Below are positions 34,499-46,356 of a DNA stretch of 64,000 nt, one piece after another. The notes below the pieces were generated by a model, which saw nothing but the letters and a program-made list of their open reading frames with translations, did not search any database and was not told the origin of the DNA. The stretch is taken from NCBI GenBank assembly GCA_963575745.1, contig CAUYUJ010019370.1, positions 194,161 to 258,160 on the forward strand, read 5' to 3'. Positions within the stretch are counted from its first letter, which is position 1, and every line of letters starts with the position of its first letter. The position numbers were made by a program, and so were the translations under genes. This stretch comes from Prorocentrum cordatum. Taxonomy: Eukaryota > Sar > Dinophyceae > Prorocentrales > Prorocentraceae.

Positions 34499-36359
34499 CA
34501 CATCGGATTAGCGAAAAAATCGGCACCTGCGGTGGGCTCGTTGCATATTCTTTCGTTTTTTTTTTTAAATGGTGCCTGCGGCGGGCTTCTTCAGAGCCTC
34601 ACAGACTGCAGGCGTCCCCCGCCGCCCCCTCACTCCTATCCGCGGCTGCGGGGTGCTACGTTTATCATTATTACCACCCTGTATGACACAGGGCGGGATC
34701 GGCTCTTTGACCCAGTCCACTCTTGACAACACCTGTTGGCTCCGCAGGCGTGAGGTCCCAGGGTTTCGTCCGGCCAGGGTCTTCGCGCGTGGATTGTGGG
34801 CGTTAGCCTGCATGCAGTATTGGACGAGAGCGCGTCGGCCTACTCAGACCCCCTTGAATCGTGAAAGCACGACAGGTGACCTTTCGCTATGTGTTGCTGA
34901 TGGCCGCCCTTATTGGGCTTCAGGACACATGAACAACGATTGAGGATAAAAAACTGGCCCCGGGGGAAGATCTCGTCTGAGGGGCGGCGAATAATGTGGG
35001 CGACTGTGCCGACATTCGCGCGCCTTGCTGGCGGCCCGCGCAAGGCACCGCGTAAGGTCGCCATGCTGTGAAAAATACCACGTCGGGGGTCGGTCCATGA
35101 AGCCTGGTGCAGCCAGTGGTGTGGTGTTTTTTTGGCCGGCCACCCATGTTCGGACGCTCGCAGAAAGACCTCGAGCAAGTCGCGGGGGTGCTGTGACGGT
35201 GCGGTGTTTCTTTTCTTCAAGGCCTTGGGTGTGCTCGCCGGTCGATGATGCTACGTGTTCGGTGGGGGCTCTCCGCTTCCGCGGCCGCTCGCCGCGTGTC
35301 CACCTGCTCGGAATGCTCGCGCCCGTCGCGAGAGCGTGGGGCGGGGCGTGGGGGGCGATCCGGACTTCGAGCGGATTCTGGTCTCCAGAGGACCTTCTCT
35401 TTCCCGCTCGCCAGGATCCGATCACTCCGATTTCATACCGAGTCGATCCCGATATTCTGGCGATCCGACGCGGCCTTGTGCTTGCGCGGCGCGGGTGTGG
35501 ATCTCGGCGCGGCCGGCCCGGTTCGAGTTCCGTTCCGTGCCGTTGCAGCCCAATCCGGCGCTCGTTCCGATTCGACCCGTTTCCCTGCTCCGGTGCCGAT
35601 GTTTCGTCGCCAGCCTGCAACATGTCCAAACATACCCTCAAGATCGGCATCGCTTCATCATAGTGTCGCTTTTGAATGCTCCCCCAGTTTATGGTGCGCA
35701 TCCCGCAGATTGTCATCGCCTTGGGTTTGTCAATCTGAGGGGTGCCCCGGACTCCGGCGTCGGACTCGTGATTCTTATTCGTTAATGTCGACCTCCCGGA
35801 GCTCTCGACCCCTTCCTCAGGACCGGCCTTTCGTCCGAAGTCGTTTTATGCCGCTCCCGGGGCCCTGGAATCCGCCCCTGGAGGTCGAAAATTGCAAGCC
35901 CTTTCGTCGTGATGTTTGTCGCAGCGGGGGGGGGGGGCGCGGGCCAGACGAAAGGGGGGGATTGGGAAAGGGGGGGTTACGACATTTGCTGCATGCAGCT
36001 GGTTTCTGCCCCGCCGCCGGGCCCATCCCTCGATACATAGCCGCCTCCGGCGCCGGGAGGCGCCGGGAAAATCAGCCACGCGAGTTGCTTCTCAAACTGC
36101 CTCCTTTGCTATCCCCCCTTTCGCCCGGCCCGAGAGGCGGGTTGCTCCCCGGTGCCCGAAGCCCTGCGGCCGCGCGCAGGACCCGCCCGAGGCAGCGGCG
36201 CCGTGCGCCGACCCCGAGCTGGCCGCCGCGCGGGAGAGGCTGAGCCGCGTCGAGGCCCCGCGGAGGGCGCAGGCACTGCCCACCCGCAGCGCGCCGGCCC
36301 CAGGCGCCGGGCCGGTCCCGGGCCCGAGGGTGGCGCAGAGGGAGGGGGGGGGGGAGATT
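34499..36359. other. No gene seen
   Basis: Unique GC-rich sequence. It contains a dispersed fragment (GAGGATAAAAAACTGGCCCC) near 34942 related to 14063 and 53815, and GATTCCGAT-like words at 35400-35600. Long shadow frames on both strands lack motifs. Confidence 0.55.
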
Positions 36360-36485
36360 GTTGCAGGTGGCTGCTGCTGATGAGGGTGATGCAGCTGATG
36401 CGGATGATGGTGATGGTGATGATGGTGGTGATGGTGATGCTGCTGATGATGAGGATGGTGATGATGGTGATGATGGTGATGGTGG

Positions 36486-36526
<41 letters not shown>

Positions 36527-36655
36527 TGATGGTGATGGTGATGGTGATGGTGATGGTGATGGTGATGGTGATGGTGATGACGATGGTGGTGATGATGATG
36601 ATGGTGATGATGATGATGATGATGATGGTGATGACGATGGTGATGATGATGACGA
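36360..36655. repeat. GAT/GGT triplet array
   Basis: (GAT)n and (GGTGAT)n. Poly-Asp, poly-Met and poly-His frames are artefacts. Confidence 0.96.
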
Positions 36656-37612
36656 ACATGATGAACCATATGAGGAGGGTAAAGACGATGATAGTAATGT
36701 TGATGCTGCTGTTGATGGTTGTGGTCCTGGTGATGGTGAATCTGATTTCGTCGACGACGACGAATATGATGATGCTGAAGAAGAAGAGGATGAGGATGAG
36801 GACGAGGAGGAGTAGGCGGAGGAGGAGGAGGAGGAGGATAATGCGGCGGAGGAGGATAAGGAAAAGAGGAGGAGGCGGAGGGATGGTGAGAGGTCAGGAG
36901 TCAGGAGGGATTGCTGAGAAGGGACGAGAGGGGAGAGAAAAGAGGAGGGCGCGCACGAGGAGGAGGTTGACGACGAGGAAGAGGACTCCCCGTGCGCCCA
37001 GAGGGCCAGAGCCCAGGACAGGCCCAGCGTCGACCGGGGCCGGCGTTTTGCGGTTGGTGGCCGGCGCCCGCCCGTGCTCGAGGGCAGCCTGGAGGACCTG
37101 GCCGCCACCCTCAAGAATGTGTCCCGGAGGACCTGGCCTTCCCCCTCCCCCTCCTCCTCCTCCTCCTCCTCCGCCTCCGCCTCCTCCTCCTCCTCCTCCT
37201 CCTCCTCCCTGGCGCCAGCTCAGGCCGCCCCCGGTGGTGGGAGCGCGCGCCAGGCGGCCAGTGTCCGGGGCGCTGCTCAGCCTCGCGTGCGCCCTCCCGC
37301 TCGAGGCGGGGAGGCAGCCCACGGGCTCGGGCAGCAGCTCTTCCTCCGGGCCCGGGTCCGGGGCCGCGGCCCGCGGGAGGGAAGGGGCGGCCGCCACGGA
37401 GCAAGCGGGTCCTGAGGGAAACGGCCGCATCCAGAGGTTCTGTTCGCCATCTTCGGCCTCCCGCGCGTGTTCGGTGCTCGAGGTTCTCGGGTTATTCGTT
37501 GGTCCTCGTCGGTTCCTCGAGGTGCGCTCCAGCAGCTGCGCCTCGCCGAGGGCGTGCCCGGGGTGCCGGGAGCGCCTCGAGCGGCCACCGAGACCCGAGC
37601 TTTGACGCGAAA
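36656..37612. other. No gene seen; GGA and CTC tracts
   Basis: GGA-rich at about 36778-36870, CTC-rich at about 37140-37210; remainder GC-rich without recognised motif. Confidence 0.6.
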
Positions 37613-37615
37613 GCC

Positions 37616-37812
37616 AATTAAGGGGATTCGTCGTTATTGTCGCTCCCCCGTTCCTCTCTTTGGAGCGTGCCTGCGCGCGCGCTTCCGCGCGTTTGGCTCA
37701 CCGTGGCGCGAAGCATGGTTAGCCGCAAAAGGAGTGTAGAAGGGTGCGCGCGCCTCTCTCCTAGAGCGCGCGTGCCGTTATACATGTTTACATTTTCCAG
37801 TCAACAGTGCTA
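37616..37812 (+). repeat. Dispersed repeat D2, copy 1
   Basis: Aligns with 39433-39662. Shared words include TTGTCGCTCCCCC, CACCGTGGCGC(A)AAGC, TGCGCGCGCCTCTCTC, TAGAGCGCGCGT and CATGTTT(A/G)CATT. Confidence 0.8.
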
Positions 37813-37826
37813 GCGAAGGCGCCCAC

Positions 37827-37932
37827 GGCGAGTCACCGCCGCCCCCTGCCTTTTGGAATCGCCCATGTGACCGAGCGTTGTGGCAAGAGCTCTGCCAAGC
37901 TATCGGACTATGTGTTCCCCCAACCGTTGTGG
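37827..37932 (+). repeat. Composite element head, copy 1
   Basis: About 105 bp aligned with 49970-50074: GGCGAGTCACCGCCGCCCCC, ATGTGACCGAGCGTTG, then GCCAAGCTATCGGACTATG and GTTCCCCC. In both places it precedes a triplet array and a CTTGGGGGCC block. Confidence 0.82.
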
Positions 37933-37976
37933 AAACCTTTCGGGGAACACTTGGGGGAGGATGGCGGGGAATATCA

Positions 37977-38054
37977 GGAGGAGGAGGAGGAGGAGGAGGA
38001 GGAGGAGGAGGAGGAGGAGGAGGAGGAGGAGGAGGGGGAGGAGGAGGGGGAGGA
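37977..38054. repeat. GGA triplet array
   Basis: (GGA)n of about 25 units, middle module of the composite element. Confidence 0.96.
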
Positions 38055-38580
38055 GTGGGCACTCTTGGAGCCTCCTGGGAGCTTCCTGGGAGCCTCTTGG
38101 AGGCATCTTGGGGGCCTCCTTGGGCCTCTTGGGGGCCTTTGGGGGCTTCTCGGGGGCCGCTTTTGCCGTCTTAGGGCATTCCTGGTCCGTCTGACGCCGT
38201 CGGAAGCCGTCTTGGGGCTCTCTTGGGGTGCTCTTGGGCCGTCTTGGAGGCCATCTTGGGCGTCTTGGAGTCCTCTTTGGCCGTCTTGGGGCCCTCTTGG
38301 GGCCGTCTTGGAGGCCTCGTGGGCCGTTCTGGGGCCATTTTTGAGGCCTCTTGGGCGATCTTGGGGGGCTCTTGGGCAGTGTCGGGCCGTCGGAAAGCCG
38401 AAACGAAGCAAATGTACGGGAAGTCCATGATTTTGGTCTCTTCGGGCCTTCCTGGAGGACCTCTTGGAGGCCTCTTGGGCCGTCTTGGAGGCCTCTTGGG
38501 GGTCTGGTGGGCCGTCTGCCGTCATCTTGAGGCTGTCTTGGGCGAAACGATCATTCTTATCATAAGGCATCTTGGGCTAG
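38055..38580 (+). repeat. CTTGGGGGCC block (composite element body, copy 1)
   Basis: Words such as GGGCCTCCTTGGGCCTCTTG and GCCGTCTTGGAGGCC recur. It is interrupted by GGCCGTCGGAAAGCCGAAAC near 38388. A tail motif, AGGATGTGTCGAGCGAAAC, follows at about 38605. Confidence 0.8.
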
Positions 38581-39432
38581 AATCCCCAAGATCGCGATTG
38601 ATTGAGGATGTGTCGAGCGAAACGGCCGTTTTTGGAGACGTGGGTTGCGCAGCGGCGCGGTCTTCCAGGCGAGACCGGCGAAGAGTTCGTTTTGCAAAAG
38701 GAACCCAACACAAAACTAGCAGGGTCTAGCACGCCGGGCACCCCTGTGGCAAGACCACAGGCGGCGGCGGGTCTATTGGCCTTCGGCCCATCCCGCCACG
38801 GTGCCTGGGTTGTGGGTCAGAGTCGTCAGGCAAGCTTCTTGGTGTTTCTCTGAGGGCTCTCGGGTCTTTGGAGCCTCTGGAGGGCCCCTGGAGGGCGTCT
38901 TGGGGGCCTCTTGGGGTTTCTTAGGGCTTCCTGGGGGCCCACTGGGGACCTCTCGGGGCCTCTCTTGGGGGCTTCTTGGGGGCCCCGGAGAAACGAAGGA
39001 GGAGGCGGCTCCTCTTCGACGCCCTGGCAAAGGTCAACGTCCTGGTTGGGCAACGATCTGTCTGGTCACTGGGCCAATGGCCGCCCGCGGCAAGACCGCG
39101 ATAAAAAAGGCCGCGATGCGACCGGAGCGTGGACTGCGGAGAGTGACCCGTAGAATAGCTGGCGCCGGGACGGCGGCTGGCAGGGGTTCCAAGGGAACGA
39201 GGTCGAAGGGAGGCCGCGGCAAGGACAGCACCGGTTGAGCGTACAGCGCCGGGAGCCCCGCGGGCCTGTCGAGTCCGCTCAGGCCTCGTCGAGCAGCCGA
39301 GCCCTGACCTCTGCAGCATGATCAGATGCCACTCGGACCGGACGGGCTGCGCCGTGAAAGCTGTTTGGGGTTGGCGCGCCCTGTTGAGGTGTGCTGCAGG
39401 CTGACACGCAAAGGCTTTGGTGGCTCAGGAGC
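38581..39432. other. No gene seen; second short CTTGGGGGCC block
   Basis: A block of the same family lies at about 38845-38990; the rest is unassigned. Confidence 0.55.
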
Positions 39433-39662
39433 AATTCGCCCGGGGAGTCGTTGCTGTCGCTCCCCCTGCCTCTTTCTGAACGAGCCTACGCGCGTTTCCG
39501 GGCTATCGGCTCAAGTCGTACCATGCCAGCGCTTACCGTGGCGCAAAGCGTAGCGGTAAAAGTGTGCGCGCGCCTCTCTCTGTCTCTCTGTCTCTCTCTC
39601 TCTCTCTTTTAGAGCGCGCGTATCGTTTTTCATGTTTGCATTCATCTAACAGCACTATATAG
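39433..39662 (+). repeat. Dispersed repeat D2, copy 2
   Basis: Homologous to 37616-37812 but with an expanded CT tract (about 39572-39608) between GCGCGCGCCTCTCTC and TTTTAGAGCGCGCGT. Confidence 0.8.
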
Positions 39663-40184
39663 TTGCCGCATGACTTCGTGACGGGAACGTCCGTCAATCT
39701 CTTCCTGGAGTTGGAACCCCCTGAGCTAGGACGAGTGAGGACAGTGCTCGGATGTCAGAATCTAAGGGTTATCTGGCACATGACCGAATGGGTTCTGAGG
39801 GAAACGGGTCCTGAGGTTTTCCGCTTCTGCTGGCCTTTGGGGGCCCTCCACGGGCTTCGGGATCGTCAGCAAAACGACCGGACCGAGCGGAGGGAGGCTT
39901 CTTTGGATTCTGAGGTCACCGCGCGGTTTGTCACCACACGATTTTGAGATCCCCAATGTACCAGGCCGTTTTTTTTCGGGCCGTCGGCTGCGCAATGTAA
40001 AGTCCACCCGCATAGTAAGGATGGGCAACCTTCCCAAGGGTACTTTTTGCATCCTGAATCCTTGACTACTCAGCCCATCATTGGCGACTTTCACTGGCCA
40101 GCCTCGTTTGAACAGAAACATCAGCTTGGCCCTCCAAGGCCCTTGTATCCTTACCGCGCATTCTTCTGATACGGGTTGATTGTA
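39663..40184. other. No gene seen
   Basis: Unique sequence; no motif recognised. Confidence 0.55.
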
Positions 40185-40695
40185 TTGCGCAACTCATCAA
40201 TTCATCGCAGAGCGTTTTATTCTCGGCTGCTGAGTGCGCAACCTGTGTCGCAGCCAATAACGCGGGTGTTTGTTGCTGCCTTGGCCGTCGAGAGCGCGAT
40301 TTCTGACGCAACAAATGGCAGGTCGTTTGATTTTCTGCCGCCGAGAGTGCAACCTATGTCACGGCCAATAGCATGCCCTTTCGTTCTCGGCCACCGAATG
40401 AGCAAGATATGTGTATATATGTATACATGACGCAACCCATATGTGGCCGGCTTCTTCTCGGCCCCCAAGTGCGCATTTTTATGGCGCAGCCAATAGCAGT
40501 TTTTTTTATAATCTTCGGCCAGCGAGTTTGCAATGTCTGGCGCAACCAATAGAAGGCTATTCTATTCTCGGCAATCGAAAACGCACCTTGTGGCGCAATC
40601 AGTGGCAGGTCGCCGTATCCTCGGCCACCAAGTGCCCAATCTATGGCGCAACCAATGTTTGGCCGGTGTATTCTCGGTCGCCGTGTGCCCACATC
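40185..40695 (+). repeat. CCAAT-bearing degenerate tandem repeat, about 50-70 bp
   Basis: Nine units, each with a TTCTCGGCCACCAAGTGCGC-like word (starts near 40220, 40284, 40333, 40384, 40455, 40511, 40564, 40619 and 40671). Most are followed by a GGCGCAACCAATAGCAGG-like word. Five retain a CCAAT box. Units are diverged and spacing varies. Confidence 0.8.
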
Positions 40696-40889
40696 ATCGC
40701 CGCATCATTTTTGTTGTCGGATTAGGTCGTGAATCCCCCGCCCGTGCCCACACATGCATGATGATGCTGTGAAGTTTTGCGCAAGAGCGCGGGCTGCACT
40801 TTCCCATCCGCCCGAGCGATCCTGGGGAGAACCTCTTCAGATGTGGCCGGCCTGTGGGCCTGTAAGGAGGGGGAAGAGTGGGAATTGGA

Positions 40890-41012
40890 AGCGGACGAGG
40901 CGGAGGAGGAGGAGGAGGAGGAGGAGGAGGAGGAGGAGGAGGAGCAGCAGCAAGAGGAGGAGGAGGAGGAGGAGGAGGAGGAGGAGAAGGAGGAGGAGGA
41001 GGTCTGACGCTT
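40890..41012. repeat. GGA triplet array
   Basis: (GGA)n with one GCAGCAGCAA interruption. Confidence 0.96.
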
Positions 41013-41611
41013 CGGGTGTGCGCGCCCAGTGGCCTGCCGAAGAAAAATGGAGGAGGAAAAGGAGGAGGAGCAGCAGGAGGAGCAGAAGGAGGAGAGGCCT
41101 CGGCCGGCGCACCCTCTCCCCCCTGGGAGTGGCTGCCTTCTGCGCGTCGCTCGTGGGGGAGCCGCCCTTCTTGGGGGGCGGTGAGGGAGTGGGCCGGCTC
41201 CCGACAACAAAGCACCCGCGGCAAAGGGACCCGCGGCTCTCGGAGGAGGAGGAGGAGTGCAGCAGGAGGAGCAGGATGATGAAGGAAGAGGAGGTGGAGG
41301 GAGGGGATGAGGACGAGGGGGACGAGGATGGGCAGGGGGTGTCATCAACGGTGGACGTGAGTCGCTAGCGCCGCACCGAGGACGGCTTGCGTCGGCCCGA
41401 CGACCCTGGACGAGTGGTCCAAGCGGGCCGACGCGATGGAGCGTCCGCGCCAGCGTGATGTACCTTCACTGGGGGAGCAGGATCGAGGATTGCTGTTCGA
41501 GGATCGCGGTTCCAGGTCTTGGCACTCTGGGTGGCTTCTCGTCGCCATGGCTGCCTTCAAGAATCTGATGTTTGAAACGCATTTTTGGAGTAGTCTGCGA
41601 TGGAAGGGACT
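41013..41611. other. No gene seen
   Basis: Purine-rich to about 41335, then unique sequence; no motif recognised. Confidence 0.55.
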
Positions 41612-41692
41612 TTGAGGGAAGATGAGGAGGAGGAAGAGGAGGAGGAGGAGGAGGAGGAGGAGGAGGAGGAGGAGGAGGAGGAGGAGGGAAGG
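41612..41692. repeat. GGA triplet array
   Basis: (GGA)n of about 25 units with a few GAA. Confidence 0.96.
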
Positions 41693-41749
41693 GGTACGCA
41701 TAGGGGAACATGACTCGCAGTGTCCAGAGGGCAGTGCCCGTCTGGCACT

Positions 41750-42094
41750 TCAATGCATCTCATTCCGCCGCCTCAGACCTATTGCAGCAGCGTTCACGTT
41801 CGCTCGGGCCTGCCACGCCTCCCACGCCGCCACGCTCATCGGCGCTGGCACCCCGAGCGGGAGTTCGGTGTCCCACGCCTTCTGGGCCTGGGCTGCGCTG
41901 AGGTAGGGGCACGACTCCTGTCTTGTTGCAGTGCAGCTCCATCTGACGCACAAGCTCCAGAACACCTCAGAGCCAGAGAACGCATTGGTCCTCGACGCGG
42001 ACTGCTCAACGCTGCCATATATCAGCGTGCGCTTGTATGGATTCGGATCCGCATGAAAAGCGTCACGAGCATAAAAATCTGCCACCGGAGCCAT
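41750..42094 (-). CDS. Possible coding exon, unrecognised
   Basis: A 114-codon minus-strand frame whose composition looks more protein-like than the Arg/Pro/Ser-rich shadow frames around it: balanced aromatic, acidic and aliphatic residues, for example DPNPYKRTLIYGSVEQSA. No family was recognised, and no partner exon or reliable splice boundary is visible. The plus strand is also open here, so this could be chance in GC-rich DNA. Listed only as a candidate. Confidence 0.2.
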   Translation of the reverse strand: MAPVADFYARDAFHADPNPYKRTLIYGSVEQSASRTNAFSGSEVFWSLCVRWSCTATRQESCPYLSAAQAQKAWDTELPLGVPAPMSVAAWEAWQARANVNAAAIGLRRRNEMH

Positions 42095-42569
42095 CTCAGG
42101 GTCTACCCTGGCCTGGATAAGCTGGCCGCCCGTCCTCTGGCCTGTCGCGCCAGCGCCGCCGGCTGTCGGCAGTCTGCGTTTGGTTGCGTACAGGGTGCAG
42201 GGCTAGTTGCGTCCTTCAGATGTCAGTCCAGAAACGAAAATGACCTCGGGGCCAAGGCCGACAAGGAACCGACCGACGGGCCTGAGAGCGCCGCAGAACC
42301 AGAGGCCCAGAAGGCCGACAGGCCTGCCCGAGACCGTAGAACGGGGCCGAAAACAGAGAACACGACCATCGTGCAGCGACAGCGGCACACACACAACATG
42401 TCGGAGGTCCGCGCGGAGTCCCAGGGTCGGCGCTGGGACTCCCCCCGTCGGCGCTGGGACCCCCCCGGGGAGCGCGGCAGGGGAGGGGAGCCCAGCGCCG
42501 CCCCCACGAAGTCCGCGCGGACTTCCAACGGTGTTCGGTCCGGAGCTTTGGCGTCGCGCGAAGCGCGTC
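42095..42569. other. No gene seen
   Basis: Unique sequence. A short direct repeat GTCGGCGCTGGGAC occurs at about 42427 and 42448. Confidence 0.5.
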
Positions 42570-42735
42570 CTCCTCCCTCCTCCTCCTCCTCCTCCTCCTC
42601 CCTCCTCCTCCTCCTCCTCCTCCTCCTCATCCTCATCCTCCTCATCCTCATCCTCCTCCTCCTCCTCCTCCTCCTCCTCCTCCCCTCCTCCCTCCTCCTC
42701 CTCCTCCTCCTCCTCCTCCTCCTCCTCCTCCTCCT
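42570..42735. repeat. CTC triplet array
   Basis: (CTC)n with a few CAT triplets, directly adjoining a GCGACACGCTA element. Confidence 0.96.
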
Positions 42736-43120
42736 TGGCGTGTCGCTCCGCCGGTTCTGGCAACGGCTACGGCGCTCACGTTGACGGCGACGGCGACGGC
42801 TTGTTGTCGGCGGTGGCCTGGCTGATGGCAGAAGACCAGAAGAGGGCACAAGCGCCAACGATCGGAGGTCCGCGCCGATTGCATGGGCTGGCACCCGTCC
42901 CCCCTCCCCATGCCCCTCGCAAGAGCCTGGCGCCGACCCCCAAAAAATCCGCTCGCTTCGGCTCGACACGCTATCCATGTCCTGGCCCGCAGGCATCAAC
43001 GCTCCGAGCCTTTCCCAGCCTCCTGCCCCACGGAGCGGAGCAACGCGCAATCATGTTGCGAGGAATAGCGCATCGCCTGGGCCGCCGCCGCGACACGCTG
43101 AGCAGAAGATCCTGGCCACA
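42736..43120 (+). mobile_element. GCGACACGCTA inverted-repeat element, copy 4 (interrupted)
   Basis: The left part (GGCGTGTCGCTCCGCCGGTT) is separated by about 190 bp of foreign sequence from the rest (CGACACGCTATCCATG... to GCGACACGCTGAGCAGAAG..CCTGGCCACA). The left terminus is lost at the CTC array. Looks like an element split by a later insertion. Confidence 0.7.
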
Positions 43121-44239
43121 TGTTTCTACAGGTGCTTGTTTTGTGAGCGGCTGCCGACGTCCCTTCCCCCTCCTTTCCTCCGCCTCCTCCTCCCATGGCG
43201 CTGCTCAGCCTGGCCTGTGCCCTCCGCCTGAGCCGGCGAAGTCGAACGAGTGCTGCGCAGTCCCCTGCCCGTCGATCGGGGAGCAGGGAAGCCCCTCCCC
43301 GCCCAGAGAGCGTTTCTTCACTCCCTGAAGAGAACGGGCGTGACCGGAGGGGGGTGGGGAAGGAAGGCAGGGGCCCGGTCAGGTCGCGATTCGCGCCAGC
43401 GCTGGGTGGGAACGCGCAGGAGGAATGGCTCATTCCAAGACGGCGCCAGCGCGAATCGTGACGTGATCCGTGGGTGGGTAGGGGTGGGTGGGGCCGGTCA
43501 CGGGCGTTATCGCGAATGATGCAAAATAGCTCTTTGGAAAGGGGCTCACACTTATTTGGAGTTTGCTGTTATTTTCAGTGGTTTTCACAATGATGAAGAA
43601 GATGCTTTGTATTCCGCATGATAGCATCAGGATTCCACAGGACGACATCATCAGGATTCCACGAGGAGTCCGTGGGCCCGCCGAGGAGACATCCCCCAGA
43701 TTCTTCAAGATTCCGTGTGATTCTTGTTGAGAATGATTCCAGGTATCTTCGGAGTCCTATGTATGAGTATATAATGGTTGTCTTCAGGGCTCCTGAGTAA
43801 CTAACACTCATGATTATTTCGGAGGAATTCCGATGCAATCCCAATGACAGATGTTTTCGGAATTCCTTGCGATTCCTCCAGTCTTAGGGCTCCTGGCGAC
43901 ACGGAGCCAATGGGCACCGACAATCCCGAAAGAGCACGGAGTTGGAGTCAAGAACACCTGGTCCGATGAGAGGGGGTACATGATGCGGGGTGCCCACTCC
44001 AATCTCCGGGGCAGTTTGACACCCAGGCCGCTGGGCCGATTGCAGGTCACAGCTACGGCGCCGACAGCGCCCCAAGCTCTACATCGGGAGCGCACGCAGA
44101 ACGCGCACAGCAGGCTGCAACTAGTCACGTCCGGCCCAGACAAAGCCCAGCCGCTGACCAACCCTGCTCCATGCGAGAGGGGGCCGAACAGGCGAGCCAT
44201 TCCCGAGGACGGCAGATGACACCAACGGTTTGATCGACA
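43121..44239. other. No gene seen
   Basis: Includes small direct repeats (ATCAGGATTCCAC near 43626 and 43650) and AT-richer sequence at 43500-43880; no gene recognised. Confidence 0.5.
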
Positions 44240-46080
44240 CTCGACGTGACAGAGCCTATCCTGAATACCTACGAATTGCCAAATCTCCAGACCTGCGAGG
44301 GAGTCACCGCCACCATCAAGAGCGCCTTCTCGGATCAGCCCGTTGAGCTAGTCGACACCCAGGCTGAACAATCGAGGCCATGACCAGCAGGGGCCCTTGA
44401 CGCAAGTAGACCTTCAAGAGACCGAACATGCCGACCTACAATCAGGTCTTCTGCATTGACTCTCTGGTGCACCCGACCCTCTCGCACAACGACTACGCAC
44501 GGACCAAGATACAGGCATGCCACCAGGCACCAGGATAAGCACTCGTCCAACCTCCAGGTCCTCAGCCACGCCGTTCGACTACTTCTTGACATCTCCAGGA
44601 GAACAGGGAGATTGCTGTACCTACCGAGGCGATTCCTACATGGTCCTACCACCCTACGTAAAATTCTTGACGAGGGCGCAAGACACAGCACAAGTTGGAC
44701 TACGACGGTCACTCAGGACATCGAATGTTTTTACGACCGCATTAGCCAGGAAGACAGGCAAACGTCCAACATGGACCTGGGCAAATCGGCACGAGCAATA
44801 GTTACGAGAGGACCCGCCCCTCCGCTTCCGCGCAGAAGTCAAAAAGGCAATCAGCAGACGCCTGCGACGGCAGCAGGACCGAGCAAACATAGGGAGCTGG
44901 TACCACGAGCTCGAACCATGCCAGAGTATGGAGGAGATGCCGGCATTACCCACCTCGGCACCACCACCACCGCCGAACTCCCACCTCATATGCTACCAGT
45001 GCGGCGCCATGCGACGCCCAGAACATGCAGTTGGGAGTGTCACGCATACGCCCTTCTGGTCAAGCACCACAGGCGACGCCGTTTTGCGCAATACCATGGA
45101 TGAAGGTGGTGCGCTAACTACCTGACGAGACGATCGAGCAGAACAGGCAACAAGTCCTGGCTACCCAGCGAGCCAATATCTCAGCGGGGAGGCCCCCCGA
45201 TTACGCCGACCAGTCGAGCTACAAAATAGACGCCCCGCCAGACTATGCCACGGACCGCGACGCCACCCACGACAAGATAACGCCAGTCGCACTGCCTCCC
45301 ACCGTCCCCTCCGTGCGGAATCCAACGGTCCCGCGAGTCACCAAGGAGATCACTCGCTTTGTGCTCCACCTGTGCAGCGGGTAGCGTCGGAGAGAGCACT
45401 TTCAACCGACTGACAGCATTCAGACGTATGCCTATCTATCGGCGTCGGCATCCATGCCATCCAGGGCGGCTTAACTAACCAGGCTACAGCTGTTTGTTTC
45501 TGGATGCATGCGAGAAGGCAGAGTGGCAGTCCTATCTGCAGAACTACCACCACTTGAAACGTGGAGAACGACCAGAACGAGGGACCCACCAGATCCCCGA
45601 AGACAGCCACTACCATCACGTTGCCGAGAACAACATTGGGAACTGAAGTACTTGGCCGACTGCGAGAACGACCATATCGACCTCGGCAAGCTGCTACTGA
45701 GGACAACTTCATTGTTTCTCTACGTCGCCGACCCCCTTGTGATACCAGCAAGTATGGAGCATCCAGAAGCAGTTCACGACAGATGACAGGTTGCGAGCAG
45801 CTGGCGACTGCCCGGAATCCAGGAGTCTGCCTCGCACCGTTCGACCAGCGCGTGATGGGCTGGATCTTAAAAGGAAATTTGCCAGCCGACATGCCATGGG
45901 AACGACTGGACATCCAGCACGTGTTTTCCATTACCCAACCGAGCGATCTGCAACCACGCACGCGCAGCAAACACGCCCTTGTTGAGAGGCAACGAGGATG
46001 GAACATGGCGAAGTGCTGCGACCAATACATGCCCAACCCAGCTAAATTGCAGTCTTCAACGATATCTGCATCTTGAATAC
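44240..46080 (+). pseudogene. Decayed coding-like stretch, possibly a retroelement polyprotein
   Basis: The plus strand changes character (A/C-rich, fewer G runs) and contains protein-like fragments in different frames broken by stops: TYNQVFCIDSLVHPTLSHND near 44430, LREDPPLRFRAEVKKAISRR near 44800, RVTKEITRFVLHLCSG ending at a TAG near 45381, and VCLAPFDQRVMGWILKGNLP near 45840. The third fragment resembles a segment I associate with dinoflagellate retroelement-like polyproteins, but that is from memory and weak. No catalytic motif is intact. An unrelated dead gene is equally possible. Confidence 0.3.
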
Positions 46081-46254
46081 GCACTAGCCTCGACCATTGT
46101 AGTTGCTTGGGGTAATCAATCAAATTTGCGACGCGGGGTTTCGAGCAGTTTGTGCGAGACCACCAGTCCCCCATTCTTCTCAGAGAGAGGGGTGCCCGAA
46201 CAGGATTACTTCTTCCCTGGGCGTGCGTTGCGTTGGCAATCCCGAAGGGTTCGC

Positions 46255-46356
46255 ATCCGGGATGGACACTGATGGACACTGGGGATGGACACTGGGGATG
46301 AACACTGGGGATGCACACTAGGGACGGACACTGGGGACGGACACTGGGGATGGACG
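46255..46356 (+). repeat. 15-bp minisatellite (ACTGGGGATGGACAC)
   Basis: Six to seven tandem units of GGACACTGGGGAT type. Confidence 0.95.

Noticed and set aside
34910-35716. Minus-strand frame of 268 codons
   Set aside because: Arg/Pro-rich with no motif, and overlapped by open plus frames of 212 and 332 codons.
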